A stretch of 64,000 bases of DNA from Magicicada septendecula. Taxonomy: Eukaryota > Arthropoda > Insecta > Hemiptera > Cicadidae. The stretch lies in assembly GCA_034769895.1 (NCBI GenBank), contig CM068367.1:313719986-313783985 (forward strand), written 5' to 3'. Below are positions 46,086-57,164 of this stretch, in pieces (within the stretch, counting starts at the first letter, position 1; each line of letters begins with the position of its first letter). Made by a program: the position numbers and the translations under genes. A model generated the notes under the pieces. That model was not told the DNA's origin and did not search any database. It saw nothing but the letters and a program-made list of their open reading frames with translations.

Positions 46086-46191
46086 CACATTTATTCTGTT
46101 GATCTGGAAAAAGCATTAGAATATGTGGACCGACAAAACTTTTAGGATAGAAGAGGATATCCTCAAAATTTAATAAATTCAGTTAAGATAA
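46086..46191 (+). pseudogene. RTE-like reverse transcriptase scrap (motif A)
   Basis: The frame reads HIYSVDLEKALEYVDRQNF, a TAG, then DRRGYPQNLINSVK. RTE-type polymerases have AFIDLEKAFD-VDW followed by GIP-LIN-IK. The spacing and order fit, but only 35 codons remain and the catalytic box is missing. Confidence 0.6.
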
Positions 46192-46194
46192 CGC

Positions 46195-47939
46195 ACGGCG
46201 TCACGTAGTCGCTGAGGTAGCGATGAGGTAGTATCTATTTCCTCAGCGTAGCATATAATAACCTAAATTTCAACTATCACAACCGGTTAACCAACAATGA
46301 AAGTCATTGTCCCAAATCTCTGTTATTACACAAGTTATTACTTACCACCTATTAATGCATTACAAAGCTTTCGCACTAAACCAACTGAACTTTACGAATT
46401 ATCTGCTTCAAAGAAAGAACTTATGTGCTATAATAATTTGAAACAGCGTAAGACTAACAACAATTTATATAAACTTGCAAAATGCAAATTGACATAAAGC
46501 AAAGGAATTTTATAAAACATAGGATAAAAATTCGAGTGAAATTACGTAATACTGAACATCAAACGAAAATAAAAAAGACAAGGGAAAAGGCCATCGTGAT
46601 TAAAATTCGCAAGTGTAAAATGGGCTATTGATAAGCAGTATGATAAAATTATAATTTATACTTAAAAACCAACTAAGCAAATTAGACCTAAGTAAACCGT
46701 TAACCGCAGGGCAGAAAGAACGGTGATGTATAAATGGTCATTAGTCGATATATGTTCATTGGTGCAATCATAAACGACTGATGGTAAAGTGAAATTAGAT
46801 CAACGAAAAGTCATGAAAGAGAAAAATTATTACAGTGGCATGAGTTTATCAAAGACTAAATCATTCCTCGTGTTAATTAAAATTTATAACTTGTGTAACG
46901 TAAACAATAAAAATGATTTATTCAATAAGTAAAAACTCGTATACCGTAACATTTCCAAATTCCTGTTTCAAGGTAATAAGTTTCTTATCTCCAGTAAAAT
47001 TCCAGTATCCCCAAATGTACAAGGTGCACACTACATGATTCGTAAAACTGAACATAACATTAAAAGTAAGATCTCACAATGAACTTAAGAAAGTAAATAT
47101 ATACGTAGTAGCAGATCAGTGGAACAGTTAGATAATAATGAAAACTATATTTCAGTAACTTACTGTAAAGTAATGTTAAATCATGGGGAATAGAAGCAGA
47201 GAAAGAATTTGTCAAATAATAGATTTTAAGAAAGTTTTTGCACAATGGATAGAATTCAAATGAGAAAGAAAGAGAGGATAATATTATTTTGCAGAAAGAG
47301 AATTAAACTTGGAAGGAGTAAAAAAGATTCCGGACATTAACATTAATATGGTCAACCTGTTTATATTTTAAGAAGTAAAAAGGAATTAAATAATTTTATT
47401 CGTTTGGAAGAGAAAAGCTAACACCGTTAAAGAGGAAACGGTGCTGAAAATTAGGTATCTTGCGGAGGCGACGTTGAACGTCAAACAGTTTGTAACTGAT
47501 ACCGAAATGCATGGCGGAGATAAGCAGTCATATAAGAAGTAATACCAAGGCATAACCCTTATACTGTACCTTACCCGCCTGTTACGACAGGCTGTTACAT
47601 GACAAAGATAACATCATATGCTATAAAACTCCAAGATTTCCTAATTTCAGTGGAATACACAATCATATGTGAACAACTACTGCTTAATCATTTCATTGGC
47701 ATGTAGACTAGAAAGCTGTGATTATCCTTCAGAGCTGTCCGAGTTGCTTGTTCGGTCTACTCAACGTCTGCTAAACTCCACTCAGTAGCATTGATAATAA
47801 AAGTAACAGACAATCAAAACACGTACCATTTAATAATAAAAAAGGTGATCGGCAACAAGCGTTGTTGTACGTGTAACTTGCAACACGATTAAAATATAAA
47901 TGTAATAAGAGGTACATTTACAAGAATTCTAACTGTATT
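46195..47939. other. AT-rich stretch, nothing recognisable
   Basis: About 1.7 kb of mixed AT-rich sequence. The frames at 46297-46497 and 47060-47245 are short and unsupported. Confidence 0.4.
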
Positions 47940-49817
47940 ACTTCCATATTCCTTAAGGAATGGAAGTATGGTGATGGCAAAAAAAATCGTGTTCGAGATT
48001 ATTGCAGATTCTGATTCTACTACACTCAAAACATGAAAAAAAGTCGTTTTCCGAAAAGTGTCTGTGTGTGTGTCTGTCTGTCTATCTGTCTGTCTTAGAT
48101 TTTTTTTCTATGGCAAACGATAACTGCCGCAAATTCAAACAGAATCAAATAATTTTTTGCATACAGCCCTGATTTGTAGAGTACTCGCGACCTATTGTTT
48201 TTGGTGAAGATCGGTTGAGAGAAAGGGGTAGTTTACCTGCAACGGTTTTTTTTTATCAAGGGAAATTTTTTTTTTTTTTGGCAAACGATAACAGCCGCAA
48301 ATTCAAACAGAATCAAATAATGTTTCGCATACAGCCCTGAATTGTAGAGTTCTCAAGACCTATTGTTTTTGGTGAAGATCGGTTAAGGGAAAGGGGTAGT
48401 TTACCTGTAACGTTTTATGTTTTAACAAGGGTATTTCCTATGGCAAACGATAACAGCCGCAAATTCAAACAGAATCAAAAGATTATTTGCATACAGCCCT
48501 AAATTGTAGAGTTCTCAAGACCTATTGTTTTTGGTGAAGATCGGTTAAGGGAAAGGGGTAGTTTACCTACAACGTTTTTTTTTTACAAGGGTATTTTCTA
48601 TGGCAAACGATAACAGCCGCAAATTCAAACAGAATCAAATAATTTTCTGCATACAGCCCTGATTTGTAGAGTACTCAAGACCTATTGTTTTTGGTGAAGA
48701 TCGGTTGAGGGGAAGGGGTAGTTTACCTGCAACGTTTTTTTATCAAGCGTATTTTCTATGGCAAACGATAACAGCCGCAAATTCAAACAGAATCAAATAC
48801 GTTTTTGCATACGTCCCTGAATTGTAGAGGTCTCAAGGCCTTTAGATTTTGGTGAAGATCGGTTAAGGGGAAGGGGTAGTTTACCTGCAACCTTTTACGT
48901 TTTAACAAGAGTAAAGTACTTGAAAATTTATTTAAACTTTTTGAAACAATGGTAATTGTTGAAAATAAAATAATTTTGTTGCCAGGTAACAAAAATAAAG
49001 TCATTTTGATTATAAAATATAAATATTTACAACAAGAAAAGAATTTTCAGTTTTCAAAATTTAAATATATTTTTATAAAACAATGGGTTCTTCATTGAGG
49101 TGGGGACCATGTCACTCACTCCATCTCAAGCCTCTCCCATTTTGCAGAAAAAGAGGACCCTGTCAAGGCTGATACTTTGACGACAGTGACAGGGCTTTCC
49201 ACCAAATTCAGCAGAGTGACAGGTAGGCCCAACTCTGATTGGCTCCTCAGATTTCCCCAGCGTTAGTAGGTTCTATGAAAATATTTTATTTCAAAAATGA
49301 TTTTAAATATAAATCTTAGATATGTTTTATAAATCTCATGTTTTATGTTTTAACATGGGTAATTTTTTATATGACGAACCATAACTGCCCGTAAATTCAA
49401 ACAGAATCAAATAATTTTTTACATATGTGCCTGAGCTATAGAGAACTCAATGTCTGTTGATTTTGGTGAAGATCGGTTACGGGGAAAGGGCAGTTTACCT
49501 GAAACATTTTTTGTTGTAACATGAGTAAAGTACTTAATTTTGATAAAGTATCCTGATAAGATCTTAATAATCCACTGTAGAAACGTAGATGAAATATCTA
49601 TAAATGAAGAGGCTAGTTGAACGGGCTGGGGGTAATTTTCTATAAATCAAAATTATAGTTGAAGGGGGAGGGGATAATTTTTTTTTATATGTGTACTACG
49701 TTATTGGCAACAAAGAAGTATTTTTTTGTTAAAATTCCTTCCCTGGCTGTTTGGCTGAAAATGATTTTAAATATAAATCTTAGAATATGGAAGTCATGTA
49801 TGGTTCTCCATACCGAT
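47940..49817 (+). mobile_element. Helentron/HINE-like non-autonomous element, copy 2
   Basis: Starts ACTTCCATattCCTTAAGG (47940-47958), a near-palindrome, and ends with the hairpin GTATGG-ttct-CCATAC (49798-49813) followed by CGAT. The terminal piece actTCCATATTC reappears inverted as gaatATGGAAGT just before the hairpin. Compared with copy 1 (36213-37259) it is about 830 bp longer, because of a tandem array (48111-48915) and extra sequence at 48915-49370. A sixth, diverged monomer lies at about 49368-49520. No protein is encoded. Confidence 0.62.
48111..48915 (+). repeat. Tandem array of five ~160 bp monomers
   Basis: Monomers begin with ggcaaacgataac at 48112, 48280, 48442, 48602 and 48760 (periods 168, 162, 160 and 158). 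Each contains gccgcaaattcaaacagaat, gcatac-gccct, cctattgtttttggtgaaga and aaggggtagtttacct. Differences are mostly in the length of the T-run between units. Confidence 0.95.
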
Positions 49818-49819
49818 AT

Positions 49820-52322
49820 TTTTACATTACAATTAATATTTTAATGTAACTAACAAAAATTAATGGAACAGAGAATTTTTATTATTAGAGTGTACTCCTG
49901 ATTTTCGTAGTAATCGGCTCGCCATTCGCCGACAGTCCGTAAAAACACAAAATAAGTCAACAAACAAATCTATAATTTACTTAAAACATGAAAGATTTTA
50001 TGAATAAACGGACTTACCTATACTAACTGCTGCTTGTTAATTGGAAATGTTTAGCTGGATTTTTGTTTTAAACTAAGATTCGAGTAAACTGAAGACTTGC
50101 TTATACATAAGCTAAATCTGTTAAATGGATTTTTAATAACCTATTGTAACAACATTATATTTTTTTAAATAATAAAAGGAAACAACTGCAAACAACTCAA
50201 AATTTAACAAATATTTTTTTAATGGATTTGTTTTTACTAGTTCAACTTAAGTTTAAATCATTTATTTATAATTTTTGAAATATTAAGAAAGGTTCATTTG
50301 CTGTTGGCTTTTGAAGCACTTTGTTTTTATTTGAGGACTATGTTTCGGTAACATTATTTTATCGGCGAATTTGAATCACTTTGACATTTTAGTTAAATTA
50401 GAATACCATCAACATAAACAGGAGCCTGACAATATGTTGTTACCTCTGCTATTTCCTCTTGGTCATCGTCACTTTATCGTTCATTGTCGTTAATACTGTT
50501 AAAAATCATTTCAATAGGCTGCATAAAAAAAATGTTCAGCTGCTCTGGATACCGTCGCTGATAATCAAGAGCCTACATAACTTCCTATTGTGCGCAACGG
50601 CTGGAAAATTTTCGTGAGTATTTAATAAATATTTTAAAATCATTAAATTGTAGGTACTAACTTCTGCTTCCCTCCAGAGTAACGGCACTAAAGTTTGATA
50701 AATGTATATTTTTTTGCAATTTGTTGTTAGACCTACATGGAATTTGTAGAGAGCAAATAATCAAAATAACAAAGTAAGATGCAAATAACAAATTCGTTTA
50801 GTACCCTATGTAAACGATACTAGTATTTTGTACATCTTTAATAGTCCAAAAATACGACTTCTAGATAAAACCACACTTGCAAGTATGTCTCTTGTTAAAT
50901 GGTTGTAGGGGTGGGAAGAAGTAACAGAAAGGGTGAGGGAGAAAGAGAGACTGCTGTGTCAGGTATGCCTCAAAAATTACATAATTTGAGGTATATAATA
51001 AGCAAACAAAAATTTGCATCAAAACAATAGCCACAATCTTTTTATGCCCTCTACTAAACGAACTATTTTACAGTGTTGATTGAATTTCTAAAACTAAAAC
51101 ATAAATTCTGTTAATCCAAAAGTAGAAGTTGCATATTTTTTTTATCTAACACATAATAAGTAATCATGCCAATTAAAATAAAAATACACCGATTTAACAA
51201 TTTCAAATAGTTTTGTAGTTCAGAAAAATGAGTAGCTGAACGTACTCACGTAGGTGCTTTTTGTTAATTAAATATTAGTTTGCAACCAAGTAGGTAAATT
51301 TCACTTCACAAAACAAACTCTCTGCAAAGCCGCCATTCGGTAACGAGTGCAGACTGTTAATGAGATTATTCACACAGGCATTATGCACCCTTTCACACGA
51401 CACTACATTCTTATTGGCCAATAAAGCAGGATCAATCCAAATTTTTATTTACAATTTTTAATAGCTAAAGTAAATTTGATTGTGCTCGGACTGTCATAGA
51501 TAATAAATACAAGTAAATGAACAAAATAATCAAGTAAATACTAAAATACAATAAGCAAAAAACAAAGTAGCCTATTGAAACTAAAGTAAAAAATGAATAA
51601 AACATTTTAGCTTTAATCACATGGTATTACTTGAAATAACAATTTAGTGGGAACAGAACAAATAACAAAAAATATTATATCTCTTTCATAACAGTCGATT
51701 GTTTGAAAAATCACTTTTCCCTTATTAATTTAACTGTTTATATTATTTCAGATGAGAAGGAGATATTTATTTCTGGAAGACCGGCGAGGGAGGGGACTCT
51801 TAAGAAGCATAATATTTCTGTCGATGTCAATGCTAATTGCCTGTTTGTTTTGTTCCAATTCTAAGTAAAGCAGAAACTGAGAGATTGTCGTTAAGTTTTA
51901 TAGTCATATATTATTAGTATCAATAATTGATAGCATATATTTGGACAGAGTTTACTTGTCTGACGCTATCGAGATACTGTTGCTACTCTACTAATATTAC
52001 GACGTTAAGCACCTCTTCAACAAGGTGTTTATATTTTTAATAAGACATGATTCACTAATATAGAGCCGTGATGAGTGATCCAAGATGGCAGAGCAATGGC
52101 ATTAAATGACTACCAAGTGTTGTATGGGTGTAACAAGTACTGAAACTAGTGATATTATAAAACGTCATAATCGTCTCATAGATCTATAATTTCTTATAAA
52201 ATGTTTATTTTTTAGTGTTCGCGTAATTATGAAACGCGACTACTTTTTTAAACTAAATTAAATTTACTTTAATTTTTATAATTATCTTGTTGGTACATCC
52301 TCTTCATTCACTTTTTTAAATA
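49820..52322. other. Long AT-rich stretch, nothing recognisable
   Basis: About 2.5 kb with no supported frame. A purine-rich patch (aagggtgagggagaaagagag) lies near 50930. Confidence 0.45.
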
Positions 52323-52347
52323 TTATATATATATATATATATATATT
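52323..52347. repeat. (TA)n microsatellite
   Basis: About twelve TA units, directly beyond the end of the Penelope-like element read on the reverse strand. Confidence 0.9.
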
Positions 52348-52384
52348 AAACTTTCACTGTGAACACTTACTTTTTGGTTTTGTT

Positions 52385-52425
52385 TCCCAGACGTTTCGAC
52401 GTGGTGTTCGTCTTCCTCAGTGGGA
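52385..52425 (-). ncRNA. Hammerhead-ribozyme-like core
   Basis: On the reverse strand CCCA (52421-52424) and TGGG (52386-52389) can pair as the outer stem. CTGAGGA (complement of 52414-52420) fits CUGANGA with N = G, GACG and CGTC form stem II, and GAAAC (complement of 52393-52397) follows. This is the best-formed of the three cores in the window. Confidence 0.6.
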
Positions 52426-52458
52426 TTTATAATACTGAATGTCTGTACAAAGTAACGG

Positions 52459-53166
52459 TTATGGGTTGTAGGTGTGTGTGGTGGGGGTTGATGGTGGGAG
52501 GGAATTGGCGTTGGGATTCAAAGTTTGTGTTTGAATCAGTGTATCGAAAAGTATGTGTGATCTATAATGTAATTGTTCATTTAATATGTTGTTTGGTTGT
52601 AGTGTGTGATATCTGTATATTTCAAATTGTTCTGCTGTGTTTAGTTTTCTACTTGTAGGTAAGTAGTGTAGTATTTCCATGTTGTGCTCTATGTTTGTGT
52701 GACTGTGGTTTTCATTTTGTAAATGTGTGGCAAATGTGGAATGTATGTAGTTTGTGGTGAGGGCTTTTAAATGTTCGGAATATCTAGAGGAAAAAGATCT
52801 TCCCGTCTGGTCGATGTAGAACTGGTGACAGTCACTGCATTTTAATTTATAAACCCCTGTTTTGCTGTATGTGTCTGTGTCTTTGTTAGTATTATTTATA
52901 CGTTTCCTTATGGTGTTGTTAGTTCTGTAGACTACTTTATAATTGTGTTTTCTAAATGTGTTAGCAATTTTGTGTGTGTTGGAATTGTAGTATGTGAGTG
53001 TGATGTATTTACTGGGTTTGTGCTGTTGGTTTTATGTGTTTTACTTTTTGTGTTTAGGATGTGTTTGTGTAGTTTGTTTATTAAATCGGGATTGTATCCA
53101 TTTTTGACTGCTATATATTTGATTGTGTTGAGTTCTTCTTGGTAGTCATGTGTGTTTAGGGGTATT
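52459..53166 (-). pseudogene. Penelope-like polyprotein end with GIY-YIG nuclease
   Basis: GIY-YIG nucleases cut the target DNA for Penelope-like retroelements. From the upstream side: IPLNTHDYQEELNTIKYIAV and KNGYNPDLINKLHKHIL (about 53166-53060), a one-base frame change near 53005, then ITLTYYNSNTHKIANTFRKH, VVYRTNNTIRKRINNTNKDT and the nuclease GVYKLKCSDCHQFYIDQTGR-SFSSRYSEH (about 52860-52775). The usual Gly of YIG is Asp here (YID). A C-terminal helical part follows (ILNEQLHYRSHILFDTLIQT), ending in TAA at 52459-52461. The 5' part is cut off. Confidence 0.87.
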
Positions 53167-53169
53167 TGT

Positions 53170-53422
53170 TATAGCCATTGTGTTATACACGATTTCAATA
53201 AAGACTCAGTAAGGAATTCAGAATACGTTTATTATGTAGTACAGATGTAGCACAAAATGAGTGAGCTTATAATCATGCTTATAAAACTAGTAACTAAAAT
53301 GTAAGTCATAGAACTATTACGAATAGCTATTCCCACATAATTGTACTGCAAGAAACATGAGTTGTAACAAAGATACATAAAACAAGAAAAGTAGCACAAG
53401 AAATTATAGGCCTATATTAATA
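53170..53422. other. Spacer
   Basis: No supported feature. The transition from the Penelope-like fragment is not sharp. Confidence 0.35.
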
Positions 53423-53740
53423 GATTCAATAGATAACGAACCTGTTGAAAGGGTAAAGTACTTCAAATATCTTGGGTGCTGGATCAATCAATCCTTGGAT
53501 CTCGATGGGAAGATCAAAGCGAGAATGTGTGCGGTCCGTCCTCCTACGTACGTCTGAAACATCTGGACACTAAAACAAAATACTATAGATCGTATTAATC
53601 CTGTAAAAATGTGGCTCCATACACATTACTGAGAATTTCTTAGGCAAGCTACACTAGAAATTACACCGTACTTAAGCGAATGGGTCACGAACCCCTGTTA
53701 CTTTCGACTATAAAAAGAAGATAATTTCCACACTTGGAAC
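53423..53740 (+). pseudogene. Decayed RTE-like LINE polymerase tail
   Basis: The frame reads IDNEPVERVKYFKYLGCWIN then QSLDLDGKIKARM, matching the V-x-x-FKYLGSW-I...EIK-RI motif after the RTE polymerase catalytic core. After stops and frame changes, a second stretch near 53662-53722 reads YTVLKRMGHEPLLLSTIKRR, matching the VLRRMG-x-x-x-LL-TIK-RK motif. Sequence after 53740 is too decayed to read. At least three breaks; dead copy. Confidence 0.75.
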
Positions 53741-53744
53741 ATAT

Positions 53745-54325
53745 ACAACATATACTCTTCTAACACTCATGCTAAATGAATAATAAAAGGTAAAAATGGA
53801 TTGGTCGGATATCTTAGCTCCGTAACCTCCGACAGTGGTCAGGTCTAACTGCTGAACTACTATTGCACTTTGCACAAGACCGAAAAACATCATAATTGAA
53901 ATGGGAATCGAAACGCCTGATTAAGTGGAACACTAAAGAAGAACAAGATTCAAAGACATTATAAGAGAATATATATCATAAGAGAAGATTCTAAATATTC
54001 AACTAGTATTCAATTTAAATCAAAGTACATTAAAATGAAATGAACATAGCGAGCTAATGAAGAAAAATGGGTACTAGTAGAGACAAGAAAATGTAACGCA
54101 TTGGTAAAAGAGAGGAGAAAGAAAAGTTAAAGAAAGGAAAAAGAAGCATTAGTGTATCAAGAAAGAGATGATAATCTATAAAGGGAAACGGAGAGGATAA
54201 TCAGTCAACAGATACAAATTCTTCAGTGATGTTTAATCTTTATTTCCAACGTTATGTATGATATAACAATTCTACTTCAATAATCCGCAGCGTATTCATA
54301 AATCATCTTCACTAAAAAAAGATCA
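53745..54325. other. Purine-rich, non-coding stretch
   Basis: A/G-rich from about 53930 to 54200, with no supported frame. It may include the decayed 3' end of the LINE just before it. Confidence 0.35.
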
Positions 54326-54612
54326 AGAACTCTACGCTCAACTAGACTATTAATACGCTGTAAATATTAAAATTAAAATATTACCAGTACTACATCTTTC
54401 TGAATGGTGGCCGACATTTTTTCCGCAAAAGTTAATATAAATGCAAATGCTGCACTGTTGCAAATGAAATTGTAACACAGAAATGAAAGGAACGTCATAA
54501 CGGGGAGGCAGCGAAACAGATTAAAACATTTTCATCAGGACACTGACTTACTGACTTTAAACGGATCAGAGAAACTTATATTACATAATCTTGTTTGAAT
54601 TCAAGCGTAAGA
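54326..54612 (+). repeat. Dispersed repeat, copy 2
   Basis: Same orientation as 35298-35584 and about three-quarters identical, with small indels (for example a duplicated ctgactta block near 54543-54554). Confidence 0.75.
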
Positions 54613-55199
54613 TGCTGCTTAATTATGAACTGTTACAAATAAATTGGATTAAAATATAAAATAAGTAATTTGATAAGACAAAAGTTTTCTACTCGTTGGC
54701 GTCTAAAAGCGACCTTGAATTCTAGGCGCAGCTTTTTCCAAAATACTTTGAAAACCTCTGTGAGACGACGTACAAATTCAAATACGAAATAATAATTTTT
54801 TTAACTGGAACTAAAACTACATTTCCGGACCTGACACGGTATCTCTAAGCAGTGTCACGTAATATTATTAAAAAAAATCTAAAATCAAGTTTTGCAGCTA
54901 TGAAACATCTCAGGCTTGCTGTAAACAACTGTAAATGCCACACACACACACACATGGATAGAATCAGAGAGAATTAGGTAACATTGTTCTACAAGTGCAG
55001 GCATTAGACTTGAGAAACTGTGTAATTTAAATTTAAAAACTAACTAGGATAAGCTATGTTGCTATCAATACTACTTTACCAGTGACTTCTAAGGTTAGCA
55101 TTATGAAACGTATGACTTAAATCAACTAAATTGCTCAGTTAAAAATTGATTTTTCACGATTTTTTCGAAACGTGATTACCTGACTAAAGCGGACAACAT
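54613..55199. other. AT-rich spacer
   Basis: No gene. A (CA)n run lies at 54938-54954. Confidence 0.4.
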
Positions 55200-55742
55200 A
55201 ATGCTACGCTGAGACGGTAAATAACATGCGTCTATGTGACGCTATGCACGCACTGTGTGAGCGGTAGTATTACGCAATGCTCGCGCACCTACTCGGCCAT
55301 TCCAGACGCGTCGATCATTCTACCGGCATTCAAGGCATTTTTGTCACGTACTACTCCTAACAGCCGGAGCATTAAAATACAGGATTCAGAATCAGACAGT
55401 TTTTGGATCAGCGATTCATTGTCCGTTATTAGTGTGTGTTTATAGAAGTTTAGTGTGAAGTAGTAATTGTGAATTATTGAGTGTAGACATCTGTAACTGA
55501 CGAGTTGTATTGTTTAGTGCGAAATTGTTAATCAGGTGACATTTATTGTTTGTTACGTTCGTCCAGATATAACGTTGGATAAACGTTACGTTATGTTGTT
55601 AAACTTGAAGAAGTGTTGCATTAGACAATTTATTGCATACAACAGTCTTTCCTTATTTAAAGTTTCATTAAATTCTAAATAGCGATTTCTCTATGGTTCC
55701 ACTGTACAAACATGACGATCCACGCGACCGTCGCGTCGTAAC
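55200..55742 (+). mobile_element. Probable solo LTR related to the Gypsy-like element
   Basis: The right end (55695-55742) reads ggttccactgtacaaacatg, acgatccacg and gtcgtaaca. The 22897-26249 LTR ends with tttccactgtacctacgacg and gtcgtaaca, so both share a closing block and terminus. The upstream 500 bp is G+C-richer than its flanks and has LTR-like features, but a TGTTACG start was not found, so the left boundary is a guess. No primer site follows, so it is not the 5' end of a full element. Confidence 0.45.
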
Positions 55743-55744
55743 AA

Positions 55745-57029
55745 TATACAGCGACCCTTCAAGAATCTATTAATTTTCTCATTGTTTCCAGTGTATCTTA
55801 GCGGCTTAAATATAGATTTACGTCATTATCAAGTGTAAGTATACAGGAATACAGTTTGACGTATAATGACGTATATCAACGAAACAGCCTAAAACGAAAT
55901 CGTAATTGCCAATTCAACAGGTTTTAATTGTAACGTTAACTTCATTTCCAAATATAACATTAATCATAGATATCCAGAGCTATAAATGAGTAAACATTTG
56001 TTTATTGTGAAGGAAACAGAAATAGAGATTCTCTGTATTGCCATGACGGATTCGGTTTCTGTTTGCTCGCTTAACTAACGATTATGAAAATTTTCCATCA
56101 CTCCGCAGAGAATTTCAAGCCATTACCACTGCAACTACGACAAGGTTAAAATATCATCGGTATTATTGTTCCACCTTATATTTCCTTGGTTTTAAGTGTC
56201 TGAACCACTATTATCTTATCCACACAATAAGACGTTGCTTCAAATATTGCTTCTTCAGTGTCCCTCTTTAACATACTGTAGAGTAATATAATAGAATACA
56301 ACTTAACATTAATACGTTAACGAAATGAAAAGTCACTTTATATTACTGGCGTGATATATCAATTTGGTGTGTTTAATACCAATTTTCACTTATCTGAGCA
56401 CTTATAGTCCTACACGCACACGTGCACGTGTTACATGTTTAAAGTAATGCTACACGTGCTTGTCATTAATGAAATAACTTAGATAATAAACTTGACAGTT
56501 TTTCTGAACTGTTCTTTAATCCAGACAGTTTAAAACATACAGAAAGCCTTTCAGTAGTTTCAAAAGGCATTCGGTTCGAAATAATCACTTGGTTCACACA
56601 CGCACATATTTAAAGTTTATGTGCAGTTAACCTGGTATTTACAACAAACTAAGCTCACTAAGTCTGTAGAAAAATACGAAATGGTTCCCTATAATTAAAC
56701 ATAGAGTGTAAATTGTAAATACAAACCATACTTAGGTTAAAGGTTGGTAAGTATAAAAGGTAAAACCAAGCAATTAATATAAAAGTGAGCAAGCATCATG
56801 CGGATAAGACCTTCCACGAGATCATAAAACACACAAGAATAAGAATATAAAAATATATATTTTAAATGCTATGTATAATAAACATAACAATAGGTATTAT
56901 ATTTTATGTATAATAGATTCTTAAATTATAAATTTTACAATATAATGTTCTTTTACATTTTTATAATATTCTTTTATCTCTGCCGTATTATTCACTAAAT
57001 ATTTTGTGAACAGGTAATTCACACTCGGG

Positions 57030-57031
<2 letters not shown>
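55745..57031. other. AT-rich spacer
   Basis: No supported gene or repeat family. Confidence 0.4.
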
Positions 57032-57105
<74 letters not shown>

Positions 57106-57161
57106 CCTTATACAAAAACAAACACATAGGTGTGTGTGTGTGTGTGTGTGTATGTGTGTGT
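57032..57161. repeat. (CT)35 tract followed by a (GT)n tract
   Basis: A 71 bp perfect CT run (57032-57102) is followed, after 27 bp, by an imperfect GT run (57130-57161). Perfect length suggests high mutability. Confidence 0.97.
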
Positions 57162-57164
57162 TTC

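Larger units (their letters stand above)
52350..53166 (-). mobile_element. Penelope-like element, 5'-truncated
   Basis: On the reverse strand the order is a C-terminal linker, the GIY-YIG nuclease, a stop, and a terminal repeat with a hammerhead-like core close to the (TA)n tract. The reverse transcriptase is missing: similarity ends near 53166. This is the same order as at 41334-41857 but with a longer protein part. Confidence 0.82.

Noticed and set aside
35255..55175. Shared taatcacgtttc in opposite orientation near the two dispersed repeat copies
   Set aside because: Only about 12 bases match; insufficient to claim inverted termini.
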